Origin: an uncultured Ardenticatenia bacterium
Lineage (GTDB): Bacteria; Chloroflexota; Anaerolineae; Promineifilales; Promineifilaceae
DNA: 6,062 nucleotides
Assembly: GCA_937858165.1 (NCBI GenBank)
Contig: CALLZA010000435.1
Span: 1 to 6,062 of the forward strand
Direction of reading: 5' to 3'
Of the stretch, positions 1-5,881 are shown in pieces. A program made the translations under genes and the position numbers. Position 1 is the first letter of the stretch; every line of letters begins with the position of its first letter. The notes below the pieces were generated by a model that did not search any database, was not told the DNA's origin, and saw only the letters and a list, made by a program, of their open reading frames with translations.

Positions 1-45
1 CTAAGTGCTGTGTCGACCATGTCATCTCATGTGTTTTTTTGTTTG
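1..45. other. Non-genomic read-through noise outside the P7 adapter
   Basis: These 45 bases lie outside the P7 flow-cell adapter, so they cannot come from the organism. Read on the minus strand they run on from the adapter into an A-rich stretch (the T run at about 33-43 on the plus strand) and then mixed sequence. That is what a sequencer reports after running off the end of a short library molecule. No gene or signal should be assigned here. Confidence 0.9.
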
Positions 46-111
46 CAAGCAGAAGACGGCATACGAGATCTAGTACGGTCTCGTGGGCTCGGAGATGTGT
101 ATAAGAGACAG
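46..111. other. Illumina Nextera P7 adapter, i7 index and transposon arm (artefact)
   Basis: The 24-base P7 flow-cell sequence occupies 46-69. It is followed by an 8-base index CTAGTACG (70-77), the read-2 arm GTCTCGTGGGCTCGG (78-92) and the mosaic end AGATGTGTATAAGAGACAG (93-111). The order and spacing match a Nextera i7 adapter exactly; from memory the index is N702. The genomic insert therefore starts at 112. This is untrimmed adapter carried into the assembly, not a transposon of the organism. Confidence 0.98.
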
Positions 112-118
112 GCCTGGC

Positions 119-736
119 TTAGCTCCCGGCCAACGCACGGCGTAAGAGCGGCGCGATGGCGGCTGCCGCTCGGCCGCGATGGCTGATGCGGTTCTTTTCG
201 GCCGCGTCCAACTGGGCCATGGTCAAGCCATACGGCGGCAGAAAGAAGACCGGGTCATAGCCGAAGCCCCCCACACCGCTGGGCTCCAGGGCAATCACCC
301 CTTCGCAGACGCCGTCGGCCGTCCCGATCAGCTCGCCATTGGGCGCGGCCAGAGCGGTCACACAGTGGAAGCGCGCCGTACGCCGTTCGGCGGGCACGTC
401 GCGCAACTCGGCCAGCAGCAATTGGTAGCGGTCGACGGCGGTCGTACCCGGCCCGCCATAGCGCGCCGACAGCACGCCCGGCCGCCCGCCCAACGCATCC
501 ACCGCCAGCCCCGAGTCATCGGCCAGCGTCAGCAGCCCAGTCTGGCGCGCGTAGGCCGTAGCCTTCATCACGGCGTTGCCGCGAAAGGTGTCCTCCGTCT
601 CGGCCACGTCCTCGGCCACGCCCGCCTCGTCCAGTGTCAGCCAGTCGATGCCCATATCGCCCAGGATTTCGGCGTATTCGCGCACTTTGCCCTTGTTGTG
701 GCTGGCCACCAGCAGCCGCCGCGTTAGGTGAGTCAC
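119..736 (-). CDS. rdgB: XTP/dITP diphosphatase (RdgB/HAM1 family)
   Basis: This predicted cytoplasmic enzyme hydrolyses non-canonical purine triphosphates (XTP, dITP/ITP) to the monophosphate and pyrophosphate, keeping deaminated bases out of DNA and RNA. From the GTG at 734-736 it has 205 residues, normal for the family. The family signatures are present in order: SHNKGK (12-17), ETEDTFRGNA (46-55), LADDSGLAVDALGG (71-84) with the catalytic-type Asp74, SARY (90-93), FGYDP (158-162) and KNRISHRGRA (181-190). An ATG at 793 would add 19 residues upstream of the usual VASxNKGK start. I prefer GTG because homologues begin only a few residues before that motif and an AAGGGG lies about 8 bases upstream. 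The gene is divergent from the DUF177-obg pair. Its stop codon lies only 8 bases inside the insert, so its downstream context is lost. It looks intact. Confidence 0.95.
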   Translation of the reverse strand: MTHLTRRLLVASHNKGKVREYAEILGDMGIDWLTLDEAGVAEDVAETEDTFRGNAVMKATAYARQTGLLTLADDSGLAVDALGGRPGVLSARYGGPGTTAVDRYQLLLAELRDVPAERRTARFHCVTALAAPNGELIGTADGVCEGVIALEPSGVGGFGYDPVFFLPPYGLTMAQLDAAEKNRISHRGRAAAAIAPLLRRALAGS

Positions 737-779
737 TGCTAAACCCCTTGCTCTCTCCCACACCGAAGAGTCGCGATTG

Positions 780-788
780 TGATATACT
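780..788 (+). promoter_or_regulatory. Candidate extended -10 promoter for the DUF177-obg pair
   Basis: TG-A-TATACT at 780-788 matches an extended -10 element (TGnTATAAT) with one mismatch. It lies in the divergent gap between rdgB and the DUF177 gene, pointing at the latter. The -35 position (about 760-765) shows no clear match, which extended -10 promoters tolerate. The predicted transcript would carry about 160 bases of leader including repeat copy A. This is a pattern match only, and the sigma factor preference of the host is unknown. Confidence 0.35.
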
Positions 789-905
789 CCCATTCTATCC
801 CAGACTACCGGACTCGCGTCCCTGAATGGGGCTTACTTTTATCGTGAATGGCGAGACACCCGCCGATGACATCGATTCCTTAGATTCACTCTTCACCTGA
901 GTAAA

Positions 906-932
906 TCCGTGTAATCGGTGTAATCTGTGGTT
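906..932 (+). repeat. Intergenic repeat copy A: three 9-base units
   Basis: The stretch reads as three consecutive 9-mers: TCCGTGTAA (906-914), TCGGTGTAA (915-923) and TCTGTGGTT (924-932). The last 15 bases, GTGTAATCTGTGGTT (918-932), recur exactly at 5118-5132, and a related form builds the inverted repeat at 2777-2822. The copy ends 13 bases before the GGAAGG ribosome binding site of the DUF177 gene and lies in its leader. I recall similar 'atctgtggtt' tracts repeated between genes in several GC-rich environmental bacteria, but their function is not known to me. Confidence 0.75.
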
Positions 933-957
933 GCTCTTTATTTCTGGAAGGTTTACC

Positions 958-1479
958 ATGAAACTGTCCCGTTTGCGCTTCAACTTCGGTTTTCTGCTGG
1001 AGGCCGACTTCGGGACGATCCGTCGCATCGAACTTGATTATCCCAGCATCAAGCTGAGCGATGATCTGACCCTCACCCCGCTCAAGGGCGTCATCACCGC
1101 CACGCGCACCACCGAAGGCATCTACATTCAAGGTGAATTGGAAAGCGCCGCCGCGCTGGAGTGCGTGCGCTGCCTGACGGAAACGATCGTCCCGCTCGAC
1201 TTTACGCTCGATGAACTGTTCTACTACCCGCCTCAGAGCGCCCCGCCCGGCGAGAACTACGTCGGCGAGGATGGCCTGATCGACCTCGCGCCGCTGGTGC
1301 GCGAACTGAGCCTGCTCAGCATGCCGATCAAGGTTCTCTGCCAACCTGACTGCCTGGGCCTCTGCCAGGAGTGCGGCGCGAACCTCAACGAGGGGGATTG
1401 CGGTTGCGACGATGGGGCCATTGACCCGCGTCTGGCGGCGTTGCAACAACTGCTCAACGAAGAAAGGAACGGGCACTAA
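958..1479 (+). CDS. yceD: DUF177 (YceD-like) Cys-rich protein
   Basis: This 173-residue protein of the DUF177/YceD family is linked in bacteria and plastids to 23S rRNA processing or large-subunit assembly; its biochemical role is unsettled. Eight cysteines are visible: CVRC (69-72), CQPDCLGLCQECG (128-140) and CGC (148-150). The segment CLGLCQECGANLNEGDCGC followed by IDPRLAALQQLL is the typical family C-terminus, and the Cys spacing suggests zinc binding (inference). The ATG at 958 is chosen because GGAAGG (946-951) sits 6 bases upstream and the protein then begins MKLSRLRFNF. An in-frame alternative start at 931 has no such site. The gene usually precedes rpmF (ribosomal protein L32), but here obg follows after 16 bases and no rpmF is present. 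The symbol follows the E. coli name; B. subtilis uses yceD for an unrelated gene. Confidence 0.92.
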   Translation: MKLSRLRFNFGFLLEADFGTIRRIELDYPSIKLSDDLTLTPLKGVITATRTTEGIYIQGELESAAALECVRCLTETIVPLDFTLDELFYYPPQSAPPGENYVGEDGLIDLAPLVRELSLLSMPIKVLCQPDCLGLCQECGANLNEGDCGCDDGAIDPRLAALQQLLNEERNGH

Positions 1480-1495
1480 TCGCCCGACGAACCCT

Positions 1496-2764
1496 ATGTT
1501 TTACGATGAAGCCAAGATAAACGTCCGCAGCGGCGACGGCGGCGACGGCATGATCAGCTTTCGCCAGGAGAAGTTCGTGCGTCTGGGTGGGCCGGACGGC
1601 GGTGACGGCGGTCGCGGCGGCGACGTGATCTTCGTTGCCACCCACCATCTCAACAGCCTGATCAACTTCCAGCACAACCGGCACTACCGCGCCGGCAACG
1701 GCGTCCACGGCACGGTGCAGAAGATGACCGGAGCCAAAGGTGAAGCGTTGCGCCTCGAAGCGCCGGTGGGCACCATCATCCGCAACGCCGCGACCGGCGA
1801 CGTGTTGGCCGACCTGACCGAGGCCGGCCAGGAGGTCGTCATTCTGTCCGGCGGCCGCGGCGGGCGCGGCAACATCCACTTCGCCAACAGCCGCCAACAG
1901 GCGCCGCGCGTCGCCGAGCGCGGCGAGCCGGGCGAGGAGCTATGGCTGACGCTGGAACTGAAGCTCATCGCCGATGTGGGCATCGTCGGCGTGCCCAACG
2001 CCGGCAAATCCACCCTGCTATCAGTGGTCAGTGCCGCCCGGCCGAAGATCGGCGACTACCCGTTCACCACCCTCCAGCCCAACCTGGGCGTCGTCGCCCT
2101 CGACGACTACCAGTCGATGGTGTTGGCTGACATCCCTGGCCTCATCGAGGGCGCGTCGGCCGGCGTTGGGCTGGGCCACGACTTCCTGCGCCACGTGGAG
2201 CGCACGCGCGTGCTCATCCACTTGCTCGACGGTATGGCTGTCGATCCGCTAGAAGATTGGGCGATGATCAACGAGGAGCTGGCCCTTTACAACCCCGAAC
2301 TGGCCGCCAAGCCGCAGTTGGTCGTCCTCAACAAGATCGACCTGCCCGACGTGAAAGAGTTGGAGCCGCTGGTGCGCGAGTCGATCATTGCCGCCGGCCA
2401 CCCCTTCACCAGCATCTCGGCCGTCACCGGCGAGGGCGTGCGGCTGATGCTCTACGAGGTCAAGAGGATGCTCGACGCCGCGCCGGTCTCGCGCCCGCCG
2501 ACAGCCGACGCGCCGGTCATCATCCGCCCGAAGGCTGATGAGCGCGCCTTCACCATCCATCGCGAGGACGGCCGCGTTTGGCGCGTGCGGGGCAAGGAGA
2601 TCGAGCGTATCGTCTCCATGACCTACTTCGAGTTCGATGACGCGCTAATGCGTTTTCAAAACGTCCTGGAAAAGATGGGCATCACCGAGGCGCTGACCGC
2701 CGCCGGCGTCAAGGTCGGCGACACGGTCCACATCGGCGACCAGGAACTGGAGTGGGGCGAGTAA
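1496..2764 (+). CDS. obg: GTPase Obg (CgtA), ribosome assembly factor
   Basis: This essential-type P-loop GTPase binds the 50S precursor and links late large-subunit assembly to GTP/ppGpp status. It has 422 residues and all three Obg domains. The glycine-rich Obg fold spans about 1-158 (RSGDGGDGMISFRQEKF; GGPDGGDGGRGGD; GGRGGRGN). The G domain spans about 159-330, with G1 GVPNAGKS (165-172), G2 in YPFTTLQPNLG (188-198), G3 DIPG (212-215), G4 NKID (279-282) and G5 SAV (308-310). The OCT domain spans about 340-422 and ends GDTVHIGDQELEWGE. The ATG at 1496 is chosen because FYDEAKINVRSGDGG is the canonical N-terminus. The 28-residue upstream extension overlaps the DUF177 frame and is unlikely to be real. 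No good Shine-Dalgarno lies directly before it, so translation may be coupled to the upstream gene 16 bases away. The common rplU-rpmA neighbours are absent. Confidence 0.97.
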   Translation: MFYDEAKINVRSGDGGDGMISFRQEKFVRLGGPDGGDGGRGGDVIFVATHHLNSLINFQHNRHYRAGNGVHGTVQKMTGAKGEALRLEAPVGTIIRNAATGDVLADLTEAGQEVVILSGGRGGRGNIHFANSRQQAPRVAERGEPGEELWLTLELKLIADVGIVGVPNAGKSTLLSVVSAARPKIGDYPFTTLQPNLGVVALDDYQSMVLADIPGLIEGASAGVGLGHDFLRHVERTRVLIHLLDGMAVDPLEDWAMINEELALYNPELAAKPQLVVLNKIDLPDVKELEPLVRESIIAAGHPFTSISAVTGEGVRLMLYEVKRMLDAAPVSRPPTADAPVIIRPKADERAFTIHREDGRVWRVRGKEIERIVSMTYFEFDDALMRFQNVLEKMGITEALTAAGVKVGDTVHIGDQELEWGE

Positions 2765-2772
2765 CTGATTGA

Positions 2773-2826
2773 AGAATCATCCACAGATGGCACAGATTTC
2801 TCAGAGGGCAATCTGTGGATGACTCT
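2773..2826 (+). repeat. Imperfect inverted repeat (copy C), possible terminator of obg
   Basis: The arm AAGAATCATCCACAGAT (2773-2789 region, ending at 2788-2789) pairs with ATCTGTGGATGACTCTT (from 2811) over about 17 bases with one mismatch; the core TCATCCACAGAT/ATCTGTGGATGA (2777-2788 and 2811-2822) is perfect over 12. The loop is 22 bases and contains a second CACAGAT. The arms use the same ATCTGTGG core as copies A and B, so this looks like two opposed copies of one repeat. It begins 9 bases after the obg stop and ends 12 bases before the methyltransferase ATG. A true T run is lacking (only CTCTTTCATT follows), so it may be a weak terminator, a transcript-end stabiliser or just a repeat pair. 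Confidence 0.7.
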
Positions 2827-2837
2827 TTCATTACATC

Positions 2838-4034
2838 ATGTCGGACACCTTCCATGACTCCCTACGGACGGCCATCCTCGATGAAAAACGCTTCGTCGAA
2901 GCCGTCTTCCAGGGGGCGCGGCGCGGCGCGGCCGTGCCTTGGGCACGCATCACGATCCGCCCAGTGGAGGTCAAGGGTAGTCGCCGGCTGCAATTCACCA
3001 CCTTCGACGGCGCGCAAGAGCGCAGCCGCAACCTGACCGCCGACGAGGCGCGAGGGCAACTGGACAAGCTACTGGCCCTGCCCTTCAATAGCCTGCTGGC
3101 GCGCACGACGGCCGAAACGATCCGCGTCCAGTTCAGCAAGAAGGGCCGCCCCATCGTCCATCGCGAGCCGCGTGACGACCGACCTATCCCCCTCGATCTG
3201 GCCCACGACCGGGCCAAGCCGCTCATTCTGGGCGAAGAAGTGACCGCCCCCTTCCTCTCGGCCATCGGCGTCGCGACGGCCGACGGCCGCGTTCGCGCCG
3301 ACCAGCAGCGCAAGGTGCGGCAGATCAACGAATTCCTGCGCCTCATCGACGAGACGGGCGAGATCGACAGAATCGACGCCGAGCCGCTGCGCGTCGTCGA
3401 TTTGGGTTGCGGCAGCGCGGTGCTGACGTTTGCCACCTATCACTATCTAACGGCCGTCAAGGGGCGCGCGGTGAGCATGACCGGCGTAGACACCAAGGCC
3501 CACCTGATGGCGCGCCACGCGGCCACGGCTGCCCAACTGGGTTGGGACGGACTGCGATTCGAGGCGGCGCGCATTCTCGACTACCAGGCCGACGCGCCGG
3601 CCGACGTCGTCCTGGCCCTCCACGCCTGCGACACGGCCACCGACGAGGCGCTGGCCCAGGCCGTTGGCTGGCGCAGCCGGCTGGTGCTAAGCGCCCCATG
3701 CTGCCACCACCACCTGCAAGCGCAACTGGGCGCCGCGCTGACGCCGGAGCCGTTCCGCCCGGTAATGCGCCACGGCATCCTTCGCGAGCGGCTGGGCGAC
3801 ACGCTGACCGACGCTTTCCGCGCCCTCATTTTGCGGCTGATGGGCTATCGCGCCGAAGTGCTGGAGTTCGTGCCCATCGAGCACACGCCCAAGAACCTGA
3901 TGATTCGCGCCGTCTACACCGGCGCGCGGCCTATGCCGGCCCTCGTGGCCGAGTATCGTGCCCTCAAAGCGTACTGGGGCGTCACGCCCTACCTGGAGAC
4001 GCTGCTGGGCGAGGCGCTGCGGTTGGATAAATAG
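2838..4034 (+). CDS. Class I SAM-dependent methyltransferase (Methyltransf_32-like)
   Basis: This 398-residue soluble protein has no visible signal peptide or membrane segment. The Rossmann-type methyltransferase core covers about 185-360: motif I VVDLGCGSA (186-194), the acidic end of beta 2 in GVDTK (216-220), LHACDTATDEAL (261-272) and APCCHHH (286-292), then EHTPKNLMIRA (348-358). The LHAC and P-CC-H motifs are the hallmark of the Methyltransf_32 group, several members of which act on RNA, but the substrate here is unknown. Residues 1-180 form a separate N-terminal region (KRFVEAVFQGARRG; TIRPVEVKGSRRLQFTTFDG) that I cannot assign; a nucleic-acid-binding role is only a guess. The ATG at 2838 is the first start after an in-frame TGA at 2820-2822. 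No strong ribosome binding site precedes it. It is convergent with the hydrolase, 21 bases away. Confidence 0.85.
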   Translation: MSDTFHDSLRTAILDEKRFVEAVFQGARRGAAVPWARITIRPVEVKGSRRLQFTTFDGAQERSRNLTADEARGQLDKLLALPFNSLLARTTAETIRVQFSKKGRPIVHREPRDDRPIPLDLAHDRAKPLILGEEVTAPFLSAIGVATADGRVRADQQRKVRQINEFLRLIDETGEIDRIDAEPLRVVDLGCGSAVLTFATYHYLTAVKGRAVSMTGVDTKAHLMARHAATAAQLGWDGLRFEAARILDYQADAPADVVLALHACDTATDEALAQAVGWRSRLVLSAPCCHHHLQAQLGAALTPEPFRPVMRHGILRERLGDTLTDAFRALILRLMGYRAEVLEFVPIEHTPKNLMIRAVYTGARPMPALVAEYRALKAYWGVTPYLETLLGEALRLDK

Positions 4035-4055
4035 GTCGGCGGTCGGCGGCGTGGG

Positions 4056-5003
4056 TTAGGCAGCCAGGTGCTTTCTCAGCGCGTCGATTTGCGACTGTCG
4101 AAACGCTTGAACGACGGGTAAGTCATGGTCAAACTGGTCAAAGCCGTGAAATGCGCCATCGAGTACGACCAGTTCACAAGCCACACCGCAATGCTGCAAC
4201 TTTCGGGCGTAGGCTACGTTTTCGTCGTAGAACAAGTCCAACGTGCCGACGCCAATCCATGTTGGCGGAAAGCCCGCTAAATCTTCACGTCGGGCAGGAA
4301 CGGCATAAGGCAGTACATGGTCAAAGCCACAAGCATGCCCCAGGTAGGACTCCCATCCAAACCGGTTATTTTGCGGCGTCCAGGTTAGCAATTCGACCTG
4401 GGACACATCCGTGCGGATGGCGGATCGGTCATCGAGCATGGGGTAAATCAGCAGTTGAAAAACGGGAATTATCTCAGCGCGATCGTGCGCCAGTTGAACG
4501 AGGCTTGCCGCCAGTCCTCCCCCCGCGCTTTCGCCACCAATAGCGATACGATTGGGATCAATGCCCAGAGTTTCAGCGTGGGCGTAAACCCACTTCAAAG
4601 CGGCATAACAATCGTCGAGTGGCGTAGGAAATGGGTGATTGGGCGCTAAGCGGTAGTCAACAGAAACAATGGCAATCCCAGTATTGCGAACAATATGAAA
4701 CATAGCGCGATCATTTTGTTTCGGACTTCCGATGATCAGCCCACCGCCATGCATCCATAACAGCACGGGCGCGTCAGGGTTCATGGCTTTGGGCCTGTAA
4801 ACCCGAAGCCCAATCCTGTGCTGCTGATCCTGACTTTGGACATAGAGTTGGTCAATCTGGATATCGTCGGGAGCTTTGCTCTCCGGTTGCAGACGGGTCA
4901 GCCATTGGAAGAAGCGAACGTTCCAGCGGTTAAACGGGATACGCGGAAAGGTTCTCGCTCTTTGGCGAAGTTCCGGATGAACGGGCGTCAGGTTACGAGC
5001 CAT
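4056..5003 (-). CDS. Alpha/beta hydrolase fold-3 esterase (HSL family)
   Basis: This 315-residue carboxylesterase/lipase-type enzyme belongs to the hormone-sensitive lipase (GDXG) group, which cleaves short- to medium-chain esters. The oxyanion motif HGGG is at 85-88 and the nucleophile elbow GESAGG at 157-162, with Ser159. Asp256 (GTLDLFYDE) and His286 (GAFHGFD) complete the triad. VDYRLAPNHPFPTPLDDC (115-132) is also typical of the family. The N-terminal 50 residues probably form the cap. No signal peptide is evident, so it is likely cytoplasmic. The ATG at 5003 is forced by an in-frame TGA at 5019-5021; a GAAGG at 5016-5020 lies 12 bases upstream, rather far. Hand counts of two 60-base lines inside the gene give 52% and 42% GC, against 70-77% in neighbouring genes, so it was probably acquired separately. 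The natural substrate cannot be told from sequence. Confidence 0.93.
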   Translation of the reverse strand: MARNLTPVHPELRQRARTFPRIPFNRWNVRFFQWLTRLQPESKAPDDIQIDQLYVQSQDQQHRIGLRVYRPKAMNPDAPVLLWMHGGGLIIGSPKQNDRAMFHIVRNTGIAIVSVDYRLAPNHPFPTPLDDCYAALKWVYAHAETLGIDPNRIAIGGESAGGGLAASLVQLAHDRAEIIPVFQLLIYPMLDDRSAIRTDVSQVELLTWTPQNNRFGWESYLGHACGFDHVLPYAVPARREDLAGFPPTWIGVGTLDLFYDENVAYARKLQHCGVACELVVLDGAFHGFDQFDHDLPVVQAFRQSQIDALRKHLAA

Positions 5004-5023
5004 ATGACTATTTGGCCTTCATA

Positions 5024-5050
5024 TTGAGATAGATGCATTTTAGATACAAT
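5024..5050 (+). promoter_or_regulatory. Candidate promoter for the amidohydrolase
   Basis: TTGAGA (5024-5029) and TACAAT (5045-5050) each match the housekeeping -35 and -10 consensus at 5 of 6 positions. The spacer is 15 bases, shorter than the preferred 16-18, which lowers confidence. It points at the amidohydrolase ATG at 5151 and physically overlaps the opposing hydrolase promoter candidate, so transcription of the two genes could be mutually exclusive. Confidence 0.3.
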
Positions 5051-5066
5051 CCACCTGGTAAAGCAA
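5037..5066 (-). promoter_or_regulatory. Candidate promoter for the HSL-family hydrolase
   Basis: On the minus strand TTGCTT (5061-5066) is followed after 18 bases by TAAAAT (5037-5042), which differs from the consensus -10 at one position. The -35 matches only its TTG. Transcription would start near 5030 and give a leader of roughly 27 bases carrying the GAAGG at 5016-5020. The placement, just upstream of the only possible start codon, supports it. Confidence 0.4.
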
Positions 5067-5091
5067 TTAACTTGCTGTAAGAGGGCGCTGA

Positions 5092-5110
5092 GGCGCGACA
5101 ACCTCGCGTC
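5092..5110 (+). other. Small GC-rich hairpin in the amidohydrolase leader
   Basis: GGCGCGA (5092-5098) can pair with TCGCGTC (5104-5110) over 7 positions, one of them a G-U wobble, around a 5-base loop CAACC. It lies 4 bases before repeat copy B and about 40 bases before the start codon. In GC-rich DNA a stem this short can arise by chance, and no function is claimed. Confidence 0.3.
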
Positions 5111-5114
5111 ACAC

Positions 5115-5132
5115 TCTGTGTAATCTGTGGTT
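5115..5132 (+). repeat. Intergenic repeat copy B: two 9-base units
   Basis: Two 9-mers, TCTGTGTAA (5115-5123) and TCTGTGGTT (5124-5132), stand in tandem. Bases 5118-5132 are identical to 918-932 in copy A. In both copies an ATTTCTGGA follows shortly (940-948 and 5135-5143) and merges with the ribosome binding site of the next gene. The shared block therefore seems to extend from the repeat into the translation-start region. Confidence 0.75.
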
Positions 5133-5150
5133 CCATTTCTGGAGAACTCT

Positions 5151-5811
5151 ATGCCCCACACTTTGCTTCTGACCAACGGCCGCATCCACACCATGAACCC
5201 GGAGCAACTGCTGGCCTCGGCCGTGGCCATGCGCGACGGGCGCATTCATGCCGTCGGCGGCGACGAACTGCTGGCGTTGCGCGGCGACGGCGTCGAGTGG
5301 ATCGACCTGGGCGGTCGGGGCGTCACCCCCGGCCTGGTTGACGCCCACGTCCACTTCCAGTGGTTCGCCATGGGCCTGCAAGCCGTCGATCTCGACGGCG
5401 CGACCACGCGCGAAACGGCGTTGGATCGCATTCGCGTCTTCGCCGAGGCTCATCCGGGGCACGGCTGGCTGCGTGGCCGCGGCTGGACGGTCGCGGCCTG
5501 GCCCAACCACGCCTTTCCCACCGCCGCCGAACTTGACAACGTGGTGGCCGACCGTCCGGCGCTGCTGTCCGACAAGAGCGGCCACGCTGCCTGGGCCAAC
5601 AGCGTCGCGCTGCGCCTGAGCGGCATCGACGCGACGACGCCCGACCCGCCCGGCGGGCGCATCGACCGCGCGACCGACGGCGCGCCGACAGGCGTCTTCT
5701 TCGAGGACGCCATTGACCTCGTCGCCCGCCACGTGCCGCGACCGACGACTGACGAACTGATGGCGGCTATGCGCGCCGCTCAGACGTACTGCTGGTCGGT
5801 CGGCCTGACTG
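5151..5811 (+). CDS. YtcJ-type metal-dependent amidohydrolase, 3'-truncated
   Basis: This is the N-terminal 220 residues of an amidohydrolase-family-3 protein (YtcJ/NfdA-like). Full members are usually about 530-550 residues, so over half is missing. These enzymes use a TIM-barrel with one or two metals to cleave amide-type bonds; the substrate is unknown. The start LLLTNGRIHTMNP, the TPGLVDAHVHF segment (59-69) with metal-ligand-type His66 and His68, SGHAAWANSVAL (143-154), and GAPTGVFFEDA (177-187) all fit the family. The ATG at 5151 has a GGAG (5141-5144) 6 bases upstream. The true sequence ends at 5811, inside a codon, where the Nextera mosaic end begins. The apparent continuation to a TAG at 5856-5858 (peptide SYTHLTLPTSDLV) is translated adapter and must be excluded. 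The gene is divergent from the hydrolase. Confidence 0.92.
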
Positions 5812-5881
5812 CTGTCTCTTATACACATCTGACGCTGCCGACGAGCGATCTAGTGTAGATCTCGGTGGTCGCCGTATCATT
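5812..5881. other. Illumina Nextera read-1 arm, i5 index and P5 complement (artefact)
   Basis: The reverse-complement mosaic end CTGTCTCTTATACACATCT occupies 5812-5830. It is followed by GACGCTGCCGACGA (5831-5844), an 8-base index GCGATCTA (5845-5852; complement TAGATCGC, from memory N501) and the 29-base P5 complement (5853-5881). The arrangement is an exact Nextera i5 end. The genomic insert therefore ends at 5811. Confidence 0.98.

Noticed and set aside
93..111. Tn5-like transposon mosaic end at the left of the insert
   Set aside because: It is part of a full Nextera adapter with P7 and index; it is library chemistry, not a mobile element.
179..727. Plus-strand open frame of 182 codons across rdgB
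   Set aside because: It is a shadow of rdgB: the minus strand carries every family motif, while the plus-strand product is Arg/His/Gln-rich with no recognisable domain.
737..793. Longer rdgB from the ATG at 793
   Set aside because: The extra 19 residues precede the normal family start, and the candidate promoter region lies there; the GTG at 736 fits homologue length better.
906..932. CRISPR-like or iteron array from the 9-base units
   Set aside because: The units are contiguous without spacers and too few, and no cas genes or replication initiator are nearby.
886..1476. Minus-strand open frame of 196 codons opposite the DUF177 gene
   Set aside because: It is antisense to a gene with clear family motifs. 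Its end (PQITPITRIYSG) is simply translated intergenic repeat.
1412..1495. N-terminal extension of Obg
   Set aside because: It lies in another frame of the DUF177 gene, and Obg proteins start at the MFYDEAKI-type segment.
3407..4030. Plus-strand open frame of 207 codons inside the methyltransferase
   Set aside because: The product is Arg/Pro/Gly-rich and motif-free, and it overlaps the conserved core in another frame; this is a high-GC artefact.
4034..4047. Tandem GGTCGGC repeat between the convergent genes
   Set aside because: Only two 7-base units, with no hairpin or T run. It is too short to call a repeat element or bidirectional terminator.
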